Positions 50,578 through 60,278 of a DNA stretch of 64,000 bases are shown in pieces; position 1 is the stretch's first letter, and each line of letters begins with the position of its first letter. The translations under genes were made by a program, and so were the position numbers. Below the pieces are notes generated by a model. The model saw only the letters and a list, made by a program, of their open reading frames with translations. It searched no databases and was not told where the DNA came from. Source of the DNA: Salinisphaera sp963835375 (GTDB lineage Bacteria; Pseudomonadota; Gammaproteobacteria; Nevskiales; Salinisphaeraceae). The stretch covers positions 124,001 through 188,000 of the forward strand of contig CAWIGB010000012.1 of the NCBI GenBank assembly GCA_963835375.1, in the 5' to 3' direction.

Positions 50578-51580
50578 GTGAAACGCACGGCTGCGATCAT
50601 GCTGCTCACCGGCGTGGCCCTGTTCACGGCCATGCTCGCCTGGCAGGGGCTGCCGGCGGTCGGCCGCGCGCTCTCGGTGGCCGGCTGGGGGCTGGCCGTG
50701 GTGGCGGCGTGGCACCTGGTGCCGCTGGCGATCGACAGCCATGCCTGGCGTATTCTGTATCAGCGCCCGCGGCCGGAGATTCTGCGCATGGTCTGGGCGC
50801 GCTGGATCGGCGAGTCGATCAACGGCCTGCTGCCGGTGGCCCAGATCGGCGGCGATATCGCCAAGGCCCGACTGCTGATCAAGCAGGGCCTCGAAGCCGC
50901 CGAGACCGGCGCCACCGTGGTGGTCGACATCACCCTGGCAGCGCTCACCCAGATGCTGTTCGGCGTGCTGGGGCTGGTGTTGCTGCTGATCCTGATCGAC
51001 CAGCCGGACATCGCCTGGGGCGTGGCGCTCGGCATCGGCGTGATGCTGACCATGCTGGCGTTGTTCTACAAGCTGCAGCGTGGCGGCCTGTTCGGCGGGC
51101 TGGCGGTGTGGGTCAGACGTCTTGGCGGCGGGCGCGAGTGGCTGGATTTCGTCGGCGGCGCACAGGTCGCTCGATGCGGCGATAGCTGCGATCTATGCCC
51201 GGCCGTGGCGGGTGGTGCGGGCGCTGGCCTGGCGCTGGGTCGGCTGGGTCGCGGGCATCGGCGAAGTCTGGCTGGGGCTTTATTTTCTCGGCCATCCGGT
51301 CGGACTGGCCGATGCCGTGATGCTCGAGGCCCTCGGCCAGGCGATTCGCGGCGCGGCGTTTGCCATTCCCGGTGCGCTCGGCGTACAGGAAGGCGGCTTC
51401 GTGCTGCTGGCCGGCCTGATCGGGCTCGACCCGCAGACCGGTCTGGCGTTGTCGCTGGTCAAGCGCGTGCGCGAACTCGGCCTCGGCCTTCCCGGGCTCG
51501 TTGCGTGGCAATGGGCTGAAAGTCGGTGGGTGGGGCGCGTGCGTCGCCCTGCGCCCGACGCCACAGTCCGACATTCCTGA
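50578..51580 (+). CDS. hpnL: HpnL-like flippase-fold membrane protein (frameshifted)
   Basis: About 333 residues with eight or so membrane segments, of the lysylphosphatidylglycerol-synthase-membrane-region family. It has ESINGLLPVAQIGGDIAKARLL and FAIPGALGVQEGGFVLLAGL, both family hallmarks. HpnL proteins occur in hopanoid loci, and relatives move lipids across the membrane. A GTG start is used. One +1 frame change near 51170. It leads into the nucleotidyltransferase and phosphonate genes. Confidence 0.84.
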
Positions 51581-51601
51581 AATATCGACAGACGAGTTTT
51601 T

Positions 51602-52366
51602 ATGCATGCAGTTCTCCTGGCGGCCGGTATGGGCCGCCGCCTCGACGACGTCACCGGCGGGGGGCCTAAATGCCTGTTGCCTTTCGGCCAGGCCAGCCTG
51701 CTCGAGCGTCATCTGCGACTGCTCACCCGGGCCGGTATCGATCGACTCACGGTCGTGGTCGGCTTCGAGGCGATGCAGATCGAGCAGGCGCTTGGTGCGC
51801 TGGTGCCGGAAGTCGCACCCGAAATGACGGTGACCACCGCGCACAATCCGGCCTTCCGCCAGGGCAGCGCACAGAGCGTGCTGGCAGCGCGCGAGGCGCT
51901 GGAAGGCGACGACGACATCCTCCTCATGGATGCCGATGTGCTGTATGACCAGCGCCTGCTGGGCGCGCTGCTCGCCGCCAAGGCGGCGGATGCTCTGGGC
52001 ATGGATCGCAGCGTGGGCGCAGACGATGCCGAAGCGGTGAAGGTCTGCCTGCGGGACGACCGGATCGTCGCTTTCGACAAGATGCTGCCGGCGGGGCTGG
52101 ACTACGAGGCGATCGGCGAGTCGGTCGGCTTCTTTCGCTTGTCGCCTGCGAGCTGCGATGTGCTGCTGGCCGAATGCGAGCGCGTGTCGGAGGCGGACGA
52201 GGACGCGCCCTATGAAGCCGCGCTGCAATGCGTGATGTGCGCCGGAGAGGCTGCATTCGAGGCGGTCGACGTCACGCCCTGCCCTGGATCGAGATCGATT
52301 ATCCGGCCGATGTCGGAGCGCGCGGCCGACGACATCCTCCCCGAACTGTTTTCCTGCCAGGGATAG
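51602..52366 (+). CDS. Stand-alone sugar/choline-phosphate-type nucleotidyltransferase
   Basis: A 254-residue nucleotidyltransferase with the canonical signature LLAAGMGRRLDDVTGGGPKC and a metal Asp in LLMDADVLYD. It resembles LicC/PntC-type cytidylyltransferases. Between about 52285 and 52325 two compensating frame changes hide a typical LPWIEIDYPADVGA ending. It lies four bases before the PEP mutase gene and 20 after HpnL. It could activate aminoethylphosphonate with CTP, or another head group. The nucleotide is not determinable by eye. Confidence 0.82.
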   Translation: MHAVLLAAGMGRRLDDVTGGGPKCLLPFGQASLLERHLRLLTRAGIDRLTVVVGFEAMQIEQALGALVPEVAPEMTVTTAHNPAFRQGSAQSVLAAREALEGDDDILLMDADVLYDQRLLGALLAAKAADALGMDRSVGADDAEAVKVCLRDDRIVAFDKMLPAGLDYEAIGESVGFFRLSPASCDVLLAECERVSEADEDAPYEAALQCVMCAGEAAFEAVDVTPCPGSRSIIRPMSERAADDILPELFSCQG

Positions 52367-52369
52367 CCC

Positions 52370-54016
52370 ATGCTCGCTGCGTCAAACATCAAGCCAAGTA
52401 AGACCCGCGCGCTGCGCGATCTGCTGGCCTCCGATCGTCTCGAATTCCTCATGGAAGCGCATAACGGATTGTCCGCGCGCATCGTCCAGGAAGCCGGTTT
52501 TGCCGGCATCTGGGCTTCCGGGCTGGCACTTTCGGCCGCTTTCGGTGTGCGCGATTCCAACGAAGCCAGCTGGACCCAGGTGCTCGAGACGGTCGAGTTC
52601 ATGGCCGATGCCACGGATGTGCCCATCCTGCTGGACGGCGATACGGGCTACGGCAACTTCAACAACCTGCGCCGGCTGGTCAACAAGCTCGAATCGCGCG
52701 GCGTGGCCGGCGTGTGCATCGAGGACAAGCTGTTTCCCAAGACCAACAGCTTCATCGATGGCGAACGCCAGCCGCTCGCCGATGTCGACGAGTTCTGCGG
52801 CAAGATCCGCGCCGGCAAGGATGCGCAATCCGACCCGGATTTCTGCATCATTGCGCGCGTCGAGGCGCTCATCGCCGGCTGGTCGGTGGACGAGGCGCTG
52901 GAGCGGGCCAGGGCGTATCAGCAGGCCGGGGCGGACGCGATCCTGATTCACGACAAGGCGCCGCGCTTCGACAACATCCAGAAGTTCGCCGAGCGCTGGG
53001 ACGGAGCCTGTCCGCTGGTGATCGTGCCGACCAAGTATTACTCCACGCCGACCGATGTGTTCCGTGCGGCCGGCATCAGCCTGGCGATCTGGGCCAACCA
53101 TACGGTGCGCGCCTCGGTGACGGCGATGCAGCGCACGGCCGCCGAGATCTACCAGAGCGAGACCCTGACCGGGGTCGAGGATCGCATCGCGCCGGTCTCT
53201 GAAATCTTTCGCCTGCAGGGCGATCCGGAACTGCGCGAGGCCGAAAAACACTATGCCGGCGACGCCGGCGCGGCGACCCATGCGATCGTGCTGGCCGCGG
53301 CCCGCGGCGAAGGCCTGGAGACGGTCACCGAGGCCCGGCCCAAGGCGATGCTGGAAATCGCCGGCAAGCCGTTGCTGCGTCATCTGGTCGATGTATTCAA
53401 GCAGCACGGGCTGCACGACATCACGGCGGTGGCCGGCTATCGGCCGGAAACCATCGACGTCGCCGGCGTGAAGGTGGTCGAGAACCCCGATTACGAAACC
53501 ACCGGAGAGCTGGCGTCGCTGTACACGGCGCGCGAGCATTTCGGCGACGACAACCTCATCGTGTACGGTGACCTCATATTCCGTCGCCATGTTCTGGCCG
53601 ATCTGCTCGAAGCGCCCGGCGAGATCACGGTGGTGGTCGATTCGCAGGGCCGACGGGCCGAAGCACCGCAGCGTGACCCGGCCTGGTGCAGCGCACCGGA
53701 CGACCGGGCCCTGTTCGGTCAGTCCGTGACGCTGACCCACATCGGCGGCCAGGATGCGCCGACGAGTACGCCGAACGGGCGCTGGATCGGCGTGATGCGC
53801 AGCCGCGGCGAGGGCCGGGTATGGATCCGCGAGGCGCTCGACAAGCTGCGTGCCGAAGGCCGGTTCGAGACCGCCGGCATGCCCGATCTGCTCAACGAAC
53901 TCATCGCGGCCGGACGGCGTGTCGACGTGATCTACATCACCGGCCACTGGCTCGACGTCAACGATCTCGACGATCTGCGCGCCGCCGGCGAATTTGCCCA
54001 CGGAGACCGACCATGA
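52370..54016 (+). CDS. aepX: Phosphoenolpyruvate mutase fused to a nucleotidyltransferase domain
   Basis: A 548-residue intact fusion. Residues 1-290 are PEP phosphomutase, which makes the C-P bond of phosphonopyruvate. The diagnostic EDKLFPKTNSF (about 118-128) and LLDGDTGYGN are present. Residues about 305-540 are a PntC-like nucleotidyltransferase. Its signature is non-canonical: LAAARGEGLETVTEARPKAM lacks the usual G-x-G-x-R-L. This half may activate the phosphonate product or may have lost that role to the stand-alone enzyme upstream. The stop overlaps the decarboxylase start. Confidence 0.93.
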   Translation: MLAASNIKPSKTRALRDLLASDRLEFLMEAHNGLSARIVQEAGFAGIWASGLALSAAFGVRDSNEASWTQVLETVEFMADATDVPILLDGDTGYGNFNNLRRLVNKLESRGVAGVCIEDKLFPKTNSFIDGERQPLADVDEFCGKIRAGKDAQSDPDFCIIARVEALIAGWSVDEALERARAYQQAGADAILIHDKAPRFDNIQKFAERWDGACPLVIVPTKYYSTPTDVFRAAGISLAIWANHTVRASVTAMQRTAAEIYQSETLTGVEDRIAPVSEIFRLQGDPELREAEKHYAGDAGAATHAIVLAAARGEGLETVTEARPKAMLEIAGKPLLRHLVDVFKQHGLHDITAVAGYRPETIDVAGVKVVENPDYETTGELASLYTAREHFGDDNLIVYGDLIFRRHVLADLLEAPGEITVVVDSQGRRAEAPQRDPAWCSAPDDRALFGQSVTLTHIGGQDAPTSTPNGRWIGVMRSRGEGRVWIREALDKLRAEGRFETAGMPDLLNELIAAGRRVDVIYITGHWLDVNDLDDLRAAGEFAHGDRP

Positions 54017-55167
54017 CGCTCGAAGCCAATGACTTCATCGATTGCGCGGCCGAGTACGGCTATGATTTCTATGCCGGCGTGCCGTGCTCGTTCCTGACCC
54101 CGTTCATCAACACCGTGATCGACAGCGAGCGGCTGACCTATGTCTCGGCGGCCAACGAGGGCGATGCGGTGGCCCTGGCCGCCGGTCAGGCGCTGGCCGG
54201 CAAGCGCGCCGTCGCCATGATGCAGAACTCGGGGCTCGGCAACGCGGTTTCACCGCTCACCTCGTTGAACTGGGTGTTCCGGCTGCCGATTCTGTTGATC
54301 GTGACCTGGCGCGGCGCTCCGGAAGTGGCCGACGAGCCGCAGCACGAGCTGATGGGCCGTGTCACGACCGACATGCTCGACACGATGGATCTGCCCTGGG
54401 AGATATTTCCCGACAACGCCGATGCCGTCGCCGACGCGCTGGCGCGCGCCGAGGCGCACATGAACGAGACCGGTCGGCCTTATGTGCTGGTGATGAAGAA
54501 GGGCACGGTCGCGCCGGCCGAACTGAAAAGCCAGGATTCGCCGACCCAGAGCCGCGGCGCGATCACGTTCCGCCCGGCGCCGCCCAGGACGCCGACGGTG
54601 AGCCGTCGCGATGCGCTGGCGCATCTGGTCGATCGCACCGACCCCGTCGGCAGCGTCATCATTGCTTCGACCGGGTTTGCCGGTCGTGAGCTGTACGCGA
54701 TCGACGATCGGGCCAATCACCTGTACATGGTCGGCTCCATGGGCTGTGCGCCGCTGCTCGGTCTGGGGCTTGCCATGGCGCGGCCCGATCTGGACGTGAT
54801 CGTGGTCGACGGTGATGGTGCAGCGTTGATGCGCCTCGGCGCGATGTCGACCCTGGCCGCCTACGGGCCGACCAACCTGCATCATCTGCTGCTGGACAAT
54901 GGCATGCATGAATCCACCGGCGGCCAGGCCACGGTGTCTTCCGGGCTTTCATTCGCGGCCATAGCCGCGGCCGCCGGCTACCGCACGACCTACGAGGGCC
55001 ACGAGCGAGCGGTGATCGATCAGATGCTGGTCGGCAGCTCGCAGGGCCCGGCGTTCTCGCATCTGCACATCGCGCCCGGCACCGACAAGGCCGATCTGCC
55101 GCGTCCGTCGGCGACACCGGTCGAGATCAAGGAGCGCCTGATGGCGCATATCGGAGCCAGATCTTGA
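54013..55167 (+). CDS. ppd: Phosphonopyruvate decarboxylase
   Basis: Drives the C-P pathway by decarboxylating phosphonopyruvate to phosphonoacetaldehyde with thiamine diphosphate. 384 residues, intact. YAGVPCSFLTPFIN near the N-terminus, SAANEGDAVALAAG with the catalytic Glu, and the ThDP motif VVDGDGAALMRLGAMST are all present, followed by LLLDNGMHESTGGQ. ATGA overlap with the mutase and a TTGA overlap with the transaminase show tight coupling. Confidence 0.95.
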   Translation: MTLEANDFIDCAAEYGYDFYAGVPCSFLTPFINTVIDSERLTYVSAANEGDAVALAAGQALAGKRAVAMMQNSGLGNAVSPLTSLNWVFRLPILLIVTWRGAPEVADEPQHELMGRVTTDMLDTMDLPWEIFPDNADAVADALARAEAHMNETGRPYVLVMKKGTVAPAELKSQDSPTQSRGAITFRPAPPRTPTVSRRDALAHLVDRTDPVGSVIIASTGFAGRELYAIDDRANHLYMVGSMGCAPLLGLGLAMARPDLDVIVVDGDGAALMRLGAMSTLAAYGPTNLHHLLLDNGMHESTGGQATVSSGLSFAAIAAAAGYRTTYEGHERAVIDQMLVGSSQGPAFSHLHIAPGTDKADLPRPSATPVEIKERLMAHIGARS

Positions 55168-56238
55168 GCCGCATGCGGCTGCTTAACCCGGGCCCGGTCA
55201 CCTTGACGCCGCGCGTGCGCGATGCGCTGGCAGCGCCGGATCTGTGTCATCGCGAGACCGAATTCTTCGACCTGCAGGACGATGTCCGGGCGCGACTGGC
55301 CGCCGTCTACGATCTGGATTGGGCCAGCTGGGCCCCGATCGTGCTGAGCGGCTCGGGTACCGCGGCGGTCGAGGCGATGATGGCCTCGATGCCGGGCGAG
55401 GGCGCCCGCGTGCTGGTGATCGAGAACGGCGTCTACGGCGAGCGCATGGCGAAGATGGCCGACGTGCATGACATCGATCACGACACGCTGTCGCTGGCCT
55501 GGGGCGAGAGCGATCGACCCGGCGGCGCTGGCCGAGCGGCTCGCGGATGAACGCTTCACCCACGTGGCGGTGGTCCATCATGAGACCACCACCGGCCGGC
55601 TCAACGATCTTGAGGCGATCGCGGCGGTCTGTGCCGCAGGCGATGTCCAGCTGCTCGTGGATGCCGTTTCCAGCTTCGGGGCCGAAGCCATCTCCTTCGG
55701 CTCTGCGGTCGCTGCCGTGGCCGCGACCGCGAACAAGTGCCTGCACGGGGCGCCGGGTGCCGCGTTCGTGCTGACACGGCGCAGCGCGTTGATCCACGCG
55801 AAAGCGCGCGCGTTGTATCTGGATCTGGCCACATATTGCGAAAAACAGGAGGCGCGCGGCACCCCGTTCACGCCGGCCGTACCGGCATTCCACGCCTTGG
55901 CCGCCGCGCTGGCCGAACATCGCGAGGCCGGTGGCTGGCGTGCCCGCCGCACGCACTACAGGGCGCTGGCATCCCGGGTGGCGGACGGTCTGGCGCGGCT
56001 CGGCATCGAAGCCGTGCTCGACGCCGAACAGAGTTCCTGCGTTCTACGCGCGTATCAGCTGCCGGAAGGCATCTCTTATGATGCGCTGCATGATCATCTC
56101 AAGGTCGCCGGGTTCGTCATCTACGCAGGGCAGGGCGACCTGGCCGAAGAGATCTTTCGTATTTCCACCATGGGGGATCTCCATAGTCGTGACATGGATG
56201 ATCTTATTGCACGAATTGCCGAGATCACGGCACCCTGA
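55164..56238 (+). CDS. 2-aminoethylphosphonate aminotransferase, biosynthetic direction (frameshifted)
   Basis: A PhnW-like class V aminotransferase of about 357 residues. It opens LLNPGPVTLTPRVRDAL and has SGSGTAAVEAMMAS and the PLP lysine in TANKCLHGAPG. VDAVSSFGAE holds the cofactor Asp. In this operon it should convert phosphonoacetaldehyde to 2-aminoethylphosphonate. One +1 frame change near 55515. The start is a TTG overlapping the ppd stop; ATG at 55173 is an alternative. Confidence 0.9.
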
Positions 56239-56273
56239 TGTGCAACAATAGTTCTTAACGAAACATACACATG

Positions 56274-56279
56274 TATAAT
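56274..56279 (+). promoter_or_regulatory. -10 element upstream of hpnH
   Basis: A perfect TATAAT lies in an A/T-rich patch (56240-56280) after the transaminase stop. At the right distance only TTCTTA or GTTCTT serves as -35, a weak match. It suggests hpnH is transcribed separately. Confidence 0.5.
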
Positions 56280-56367
56280 GCAGTGGTGATTGCGGCATCG
56301 CCGCATTAAATCTGCTGCGCTCGGATCGGCTCGCAATTCGCCCGCCGAGCCCAAAAGAGAGGTCGAA

Positions 56368-57510
56368 ATGGCAGTACCGTTGATTCAACAGTACAAGGTC
56401 GCGCGCTACATCATGGGGCAGAAAATCGCCCGACGGGAACGCTACCCGCTGGTGCTGATGCTGGAGCCGCTGTTCCAGTGCAACCTGGCTTGTGCCGGCT
56501 GCGGCAAGATCGACCACCCGAAGGATATCCTCAAGCAGCGCCTGAGCGTCGAGGACGCGTTGAACGCGGTCGACGAATGCGGCGCGCCGATGGTGTCGAT
56601 CCCCGGCGGCGAGCCGTTGATCCACAAGGACATGCCCGAGATCATCAAGGGCATCGTGGCGCGCAAGAAGTTCGTCTACCTGTGCACCAACGCGATCCTG
56701 ATGAAGAAGAAGATGGACGACTACGATCCGTCGCCCTATTTCACCTGGTCGGTGCATCTGGACGGTCTGAAAGAGCGTCACGACGAATCCGTCTGCCAGG
56801 AAGGCGTGTTCGAGAAGGCGGTCGAGGCCATCGAGATGGCGCGTGACCGCGGCTTCCGCGTCACCATCAACTGCACGCTGTTCGACGGTGAAGTGCCGGA
56901 AGAGGTGGCCGACTTCTTCGACTACGTCACCGATCTGGGCGTGGAAGGCATCACCGTCTCGCCGGGTTATTCCTACGAGCATGCGCCGCGTCAGGACGTG
57001 TTCCTGGGCCGCTCCAAGGCCAAGAACCTGTTCCGCGAGATCTTCCGCCACGGCAAGGAGCGCGGCGCCGACTGGAAACTCAACCATTCGTCGCTGTATC
57101 TGGACTTCCTGGCCGGCAACGAGACCTATCAGTGCACGCCCTGGTCGAACGTGACCTACAACATCTTCGGTTGGCAGAAGCCCTGCTACCTGCTGGTGGA
57201 CGAAGGTTACGAGAAGACCTTCAAGGGCCTGATGGAAAACACCGAGTGGGAGAAATACGGCGTCGGCCGCAATCCCAAGTGCGACAACTGCATGGCCCAC
57301 TGCGGCTATGAAGGCACGGCGGTCGAGGACACCTTCGCGCACCCGCTCAAGGCGCTCAAGAGCATGGCGCGCGGCCCGCGTCTGTCGGGCGACTTCGCCG
57401 AGGAACTGCCGATCCTGTACGGCGATCGTACCCAGGCGACGGCGACCAAGATCCCGATCTCGCAGATCGGCCGTCGTGAGTCGACCCCGAAGGAAAAAGA
57501 ACTCGGCTAA
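56368..57510 (+). CDS. hpnH: Adenosyl-hopene transferase HpnH (radical SAM)
   Basis: HpnH joins the 5'-deoxyadenosyl group of SAM to diploptene, the first step of extended hopanoids. 380 residues, intact. The [4Fe-4S] motif is CNLACAGC (about residues 36-43), and IPGGEPLIHKDMPEI is the GGE motif. The C-terminal cysteines CDNCMAHCGYEGTAVED are typical of the family. AGAGGT precedes the ATG. It has its own -10 element upstream and a strong terminator downstream. Confidence 0.97.
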   Translation: MAVPLIQQYKVARYIMGQKIARRERYPLVLMLEPLFQCNLACAGCGKIDHPKDILKQRLSVEDALNAVDECGAPMVSIPGGEPLIHKDMPEIIKGIVARKKFVYLCTNAILMKKKMDDYDPSPYFTWSVHLDGLKERHDESVCQEGVFEKAVEAIEMARDRGFRVTINCTLFDGEVPEEVADFFDYVTDLGVEGITVSPGYSYEHAPRQDVFLGRSKAKNLFREIFRHGKERGADWKLNHSSLYLDFLAGNETYQCTPWSNVTYNIFGWQKPCYLLVDEGYEKTFKGLMENTEWEKYGVGRNPKCDNCMAHCGYEGTAVEDTFAHPLKALKSMARGPRLSGDFAEELPILYGDRTQATATKIPISQIGRRESTPKEKELG

Positions 57511-57586
57511 CGCCCGGGATTCTTTCAGCCCGCCAGGGCCTGTTACTGTTTCATACGGCGTCGCGTGAAACGGCCACAGGCCCCGA

Positions 57587-57614
57587 GGCCGCCGGTGTGC
57601 CGGCGGCCTTTTTT
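57587..57614 (+). terminator. Strong intrinsic terminator after hpnH
   Basis: GGCCGCCGG-TGTG-CCGGCGGCC followed by six T. It ends only 12 bases before the hpnB start codon, so it could also act as an attenuator for hpnB-hpnM. Confidence 0.9.
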
Positions 57615-57626
57615 GTATCCGACGTT

Positions 57627-58748
57627 ATGCTGCTTACGATCCTCGTTCTGATTTCCCTGATCGTCTGGCTCGGCCTGCTGGCCCAGCCCTGGCGGCCGTG
57701 GCTGATGCGCGAGCGCTTCGCAGCCGATGCGAGCGACGCGGATACCGCTGAGCTCTCGGACGTGACCGTACTCATCCCGGCACGCGACGAGGCCGAATCG
57801 CTGGAACGGACGCTGGCGGCCCTGGCGCGCCAGGGATCGGGCCTGTCGGTGATCGTGGTCGACGACAATTCCAGCGACGGCACGGCCGAGATCGCACGCG
57901 CGGCACCGCTCGAGAAGCTGAGCGTCATCCCGGGGCAACCGTTGCCCGATGGCTGGACCGGCAAGCTGTGGGCGCTGGAACAGGCCCGCCAGCACGTCGC
58001 CACGCCGCGCGTCGTGTTGCTGGATGCCGATATCCGGATCGCGCCGGGCACGATTGCGGGCCTCAAGGCCAAGGCGGTCGCGGAGGATCGGCAGATGGTG
58101 TCGCTGATGGCTCATCTGCGCATGACCAGTGTCGCCGAACGGCTGCTGATCCCGGCGTTCATCTATTTCTTCAAGCTGTTGTATCCGTTCGCGTTATCCA
58201 ACGCGGGTTCGCGCTACGTGGCGGCCGCGGCCGGCGGCTGCGTGCTGATCGACGCCGCCATGCTGGATCGTATCGGCGGCTTCGCTGCGCTGGCCGATGC
58301 CGTGATCGACGACTGCACGCTGGCCCGCTGCGTGCGCCGTGCCGGCGGCCGCACCTGGGTCGGCGTGACACATGCCGCGGACAGTCTGCGCGGCTATGAC
58401 GACTTCCGCGGCATTCATGCGATGGTGGCGCGTTCGGCCTACAGTCAGCTGCGTTATTCGCCCTGGCTGCTGGCCGGATGCACCGTCGCCATGGCCTGAT
58501 GTTCTGGGTGCCGCCGGTCGCGCTCGTCTTGGCGGCGATGCGCGTCGCGCTGGCTGGCGGTCGGGGCCTGGCTCGTGATGGCGGCGAGCTATGTGCCAAC
58601 GCTCGTCTATTACGGGCTCTCGCGCATTCTGGGCGTTGGCCCTGCCGCTGATCGGCACGATCTACCTGGCCATGACCTGGTCGTCGGCGCTGCGCTACTG
58701 GCAGGGCGTGCGAACGGCTTGGCGTGGCCGCGCCTATCACCGCCGTGA
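57627..58748 (+). CDS. hpnB: Hopanoid-associated glycosyltransferase HpnB (frameshifted; 3' end uncertain)
   Basis: A GT2 glycosyltransferase with an N-terminal membrane helix (residues 3-22). The catalytic domain (VTVLIPARDEAESLERTL, then VVDDNSSDGTAE) and DADIR hold the metal Asp; later AAAAGGCVLIDAAML and VIDDCTLA. Two or three C-terminal membrane segments lie past about 58500 in other frames, so at least two frame changes occur (near 58490-58550 and 58625). The stop is unclear; 58748 is the nearest sensible one. HpnB occurs in many hopanoid loci; its acceptor is uncertain. Confidence 0.84.
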
Positions 58749-58932
58749 CGCCGCACCGACCGGCGAGCCGGCATCGGCTCGGGTGGGCCGGCGGAATCGC
58801 TCTTTCCCGATATATTCAGGATGCAGACACCCGGGCTGCGGTCTAATTCGCTTGATGGGCCGCGATGTCGGCCCCATATCGGACGACATGCAGCACGACG
58901 GTGCGGTCTGGATTGAGCCGAGGAAGTCGAGA

Positions 58933-59575
58933 ATGAAAGCAGTGATGCGTTTATTGCGAGGTCTGGTGGCCACGGGCGTGATCTTTGCCTGTGTGAGCGT
59001 CTGGACGGCCGCCGCCGCACAGCCGGCGCGCAGCGTGGTCGAGAACCTCGACAGTCAGTTGGTCGCGACCATGAAACAGGGCAAGAAGCTCGGTTTCGCC
59101 GGCCGTTACAAGAAACTGGCGCCGGTGATCGATCAGGCCTTCGACCTCGATCGTATTGCCAAGCTTGCGCTCGGCAGCAAATGGGCCGAAGCTCGAGCGC
59201 CGACCAGCAGAAGCAGTATCAGCACATGTTTCGCGAGGATACGCTGGCGACCTATGCCTCGCGCTTCGACAGCTATAGCGGCCAGACCTTCAAGATCAAG
59301 GACGTGAAGGACGCCCCGGCGGCCGCCGCCAGGTGGACACAGTGATCGTGTCCAATGGCGACAAGATTCCGATCAATTACGTTCTGGATAATGACGGCGG
59401 CGACTGGAAGATCGTCAATGTCGTGGCCAAGGGCGTCAGCGATCTGGCACTCAAGCGTGGCCAGTACACCAGCTCCATTAAGGAGAAGGGCGCCGACGGC
59501 TTCATCAAGCAGTTTCAGGCGCAGCTGAAGAAGTATCCGACGATCCCCAGCGTGCCGGCGAATTCGGACGCCTGA
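58933..59575 (+). CDS. hpnM: HpnM / MlaC-family periplasmic lipid-binding protein (frameshifted)
   Basis: About 212 residues. A signal peptide (residues 1-30, ending in AAAA) precedes an MlaC/Ttg2D domain: FAGRYKKLAPVIDQAFDLDR, then TYASRFDSYSGQTFKIKDV, and INYVLDNDGGDWKIVNVV. The family carries phospholipids between membranes; HpnM is its hopanoid-locus member. Frame changes near 59187, 59195 and 59330. AGGAAG precedes the ATG. It is the last + strand gene before the terminator. Confidence 0.9.
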
Positions 59576-59644
59576 GGGTTGACCGCGACGTCGGTGATTC
59601 GGTGTCCTGGTTTCGATCGACGGCGCCCGCCCGGCCCGGCCATG

Positions 59645-59685
59645 AGCCGACCCGACTGAGGCACGGATCAGTCGGATCGGCTTTT
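59645..59685 (+). terminator. Intrinsic terminator of the hopanoid gene run
   Basis: AGCCGA-cc-CGACTGA, loop, TCAGTCG-ga-TCGGCT then TTTTT. It lies about 70 bases past hpnM. Confidence 0.85.
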
Positions 59686-59689
59686 TGCG

Positions 59690-60278
59690 GGGCCTGTCTG
59701 TCTCGCTACCGCGTGCGGGGCGAGACCGCGCATCCGCGGGCTGATGGCGGCCTGCACCGGCCCGGTACGGCGGCCTGAACCGGTTGTCCCGGCTGGAACC
59801 AGCGCCGCCCGCCCGACGCTATGAGCACGCTGCCCCCGGCGATCTGCTGCATCTGGACATCAAAAGCTCAATCGCTTCGCCTGTCCCGGCCATCGCGTCA
59901 CGGGCGATAGTAGGGGCCAGTCCAAGGGCGCGGGCTGGGACGATGTCCACGTGGCCATCGACGATCACAGCCGCGTCGCCGATGCCACGGTCTGGCCCGA
60001 TGAAACCGGCGCCAGTGCAGTACGCGCGCTGATTACCGCCCTGCGTTACGACCGGCGCCTGGGCGTCCGGTTCAAAGCGGTGCTGACCGATAACGGCGCC
60101 TGTTATCAATCGCGCCGATTTGCCAAGGCCTGTCGCCGGCTTGGGCTCAAACACCAGCGCACGCGGCTGTACCGGCCGCGGACCAACGGCAAAGCCGAGC
60201 CGATGGATCCAGACGGCGTTACCAGAATGGGCGTACGGCCGCCCCGGCGACAGCGCCGACAGCGCGCGGCGCCGCTAG
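59690..60278 (+). mobile_element. Truncated IS481-type transposase remnant
   Basis: The rve-type core is recognisable: YEHAAPGDLLHLDIK (first Asp), DDVHVAIDDHSRVADA, VLTDNGACYQSRRFAKA (second Asp), RLYRPRTNGKAE (Glu). With a frame change near 60190 it reads on as RWIQTALPEWAYGRP to a TAG. The N-terminal helix-turn-helix is missing and the C-terminus stops short. I see no terminal inverted repeats, so it is dead. It lies between the hopanoid and mevalonate blocks; the TAG overlaps the idi stop on the other strand. Confidence 0.82.
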
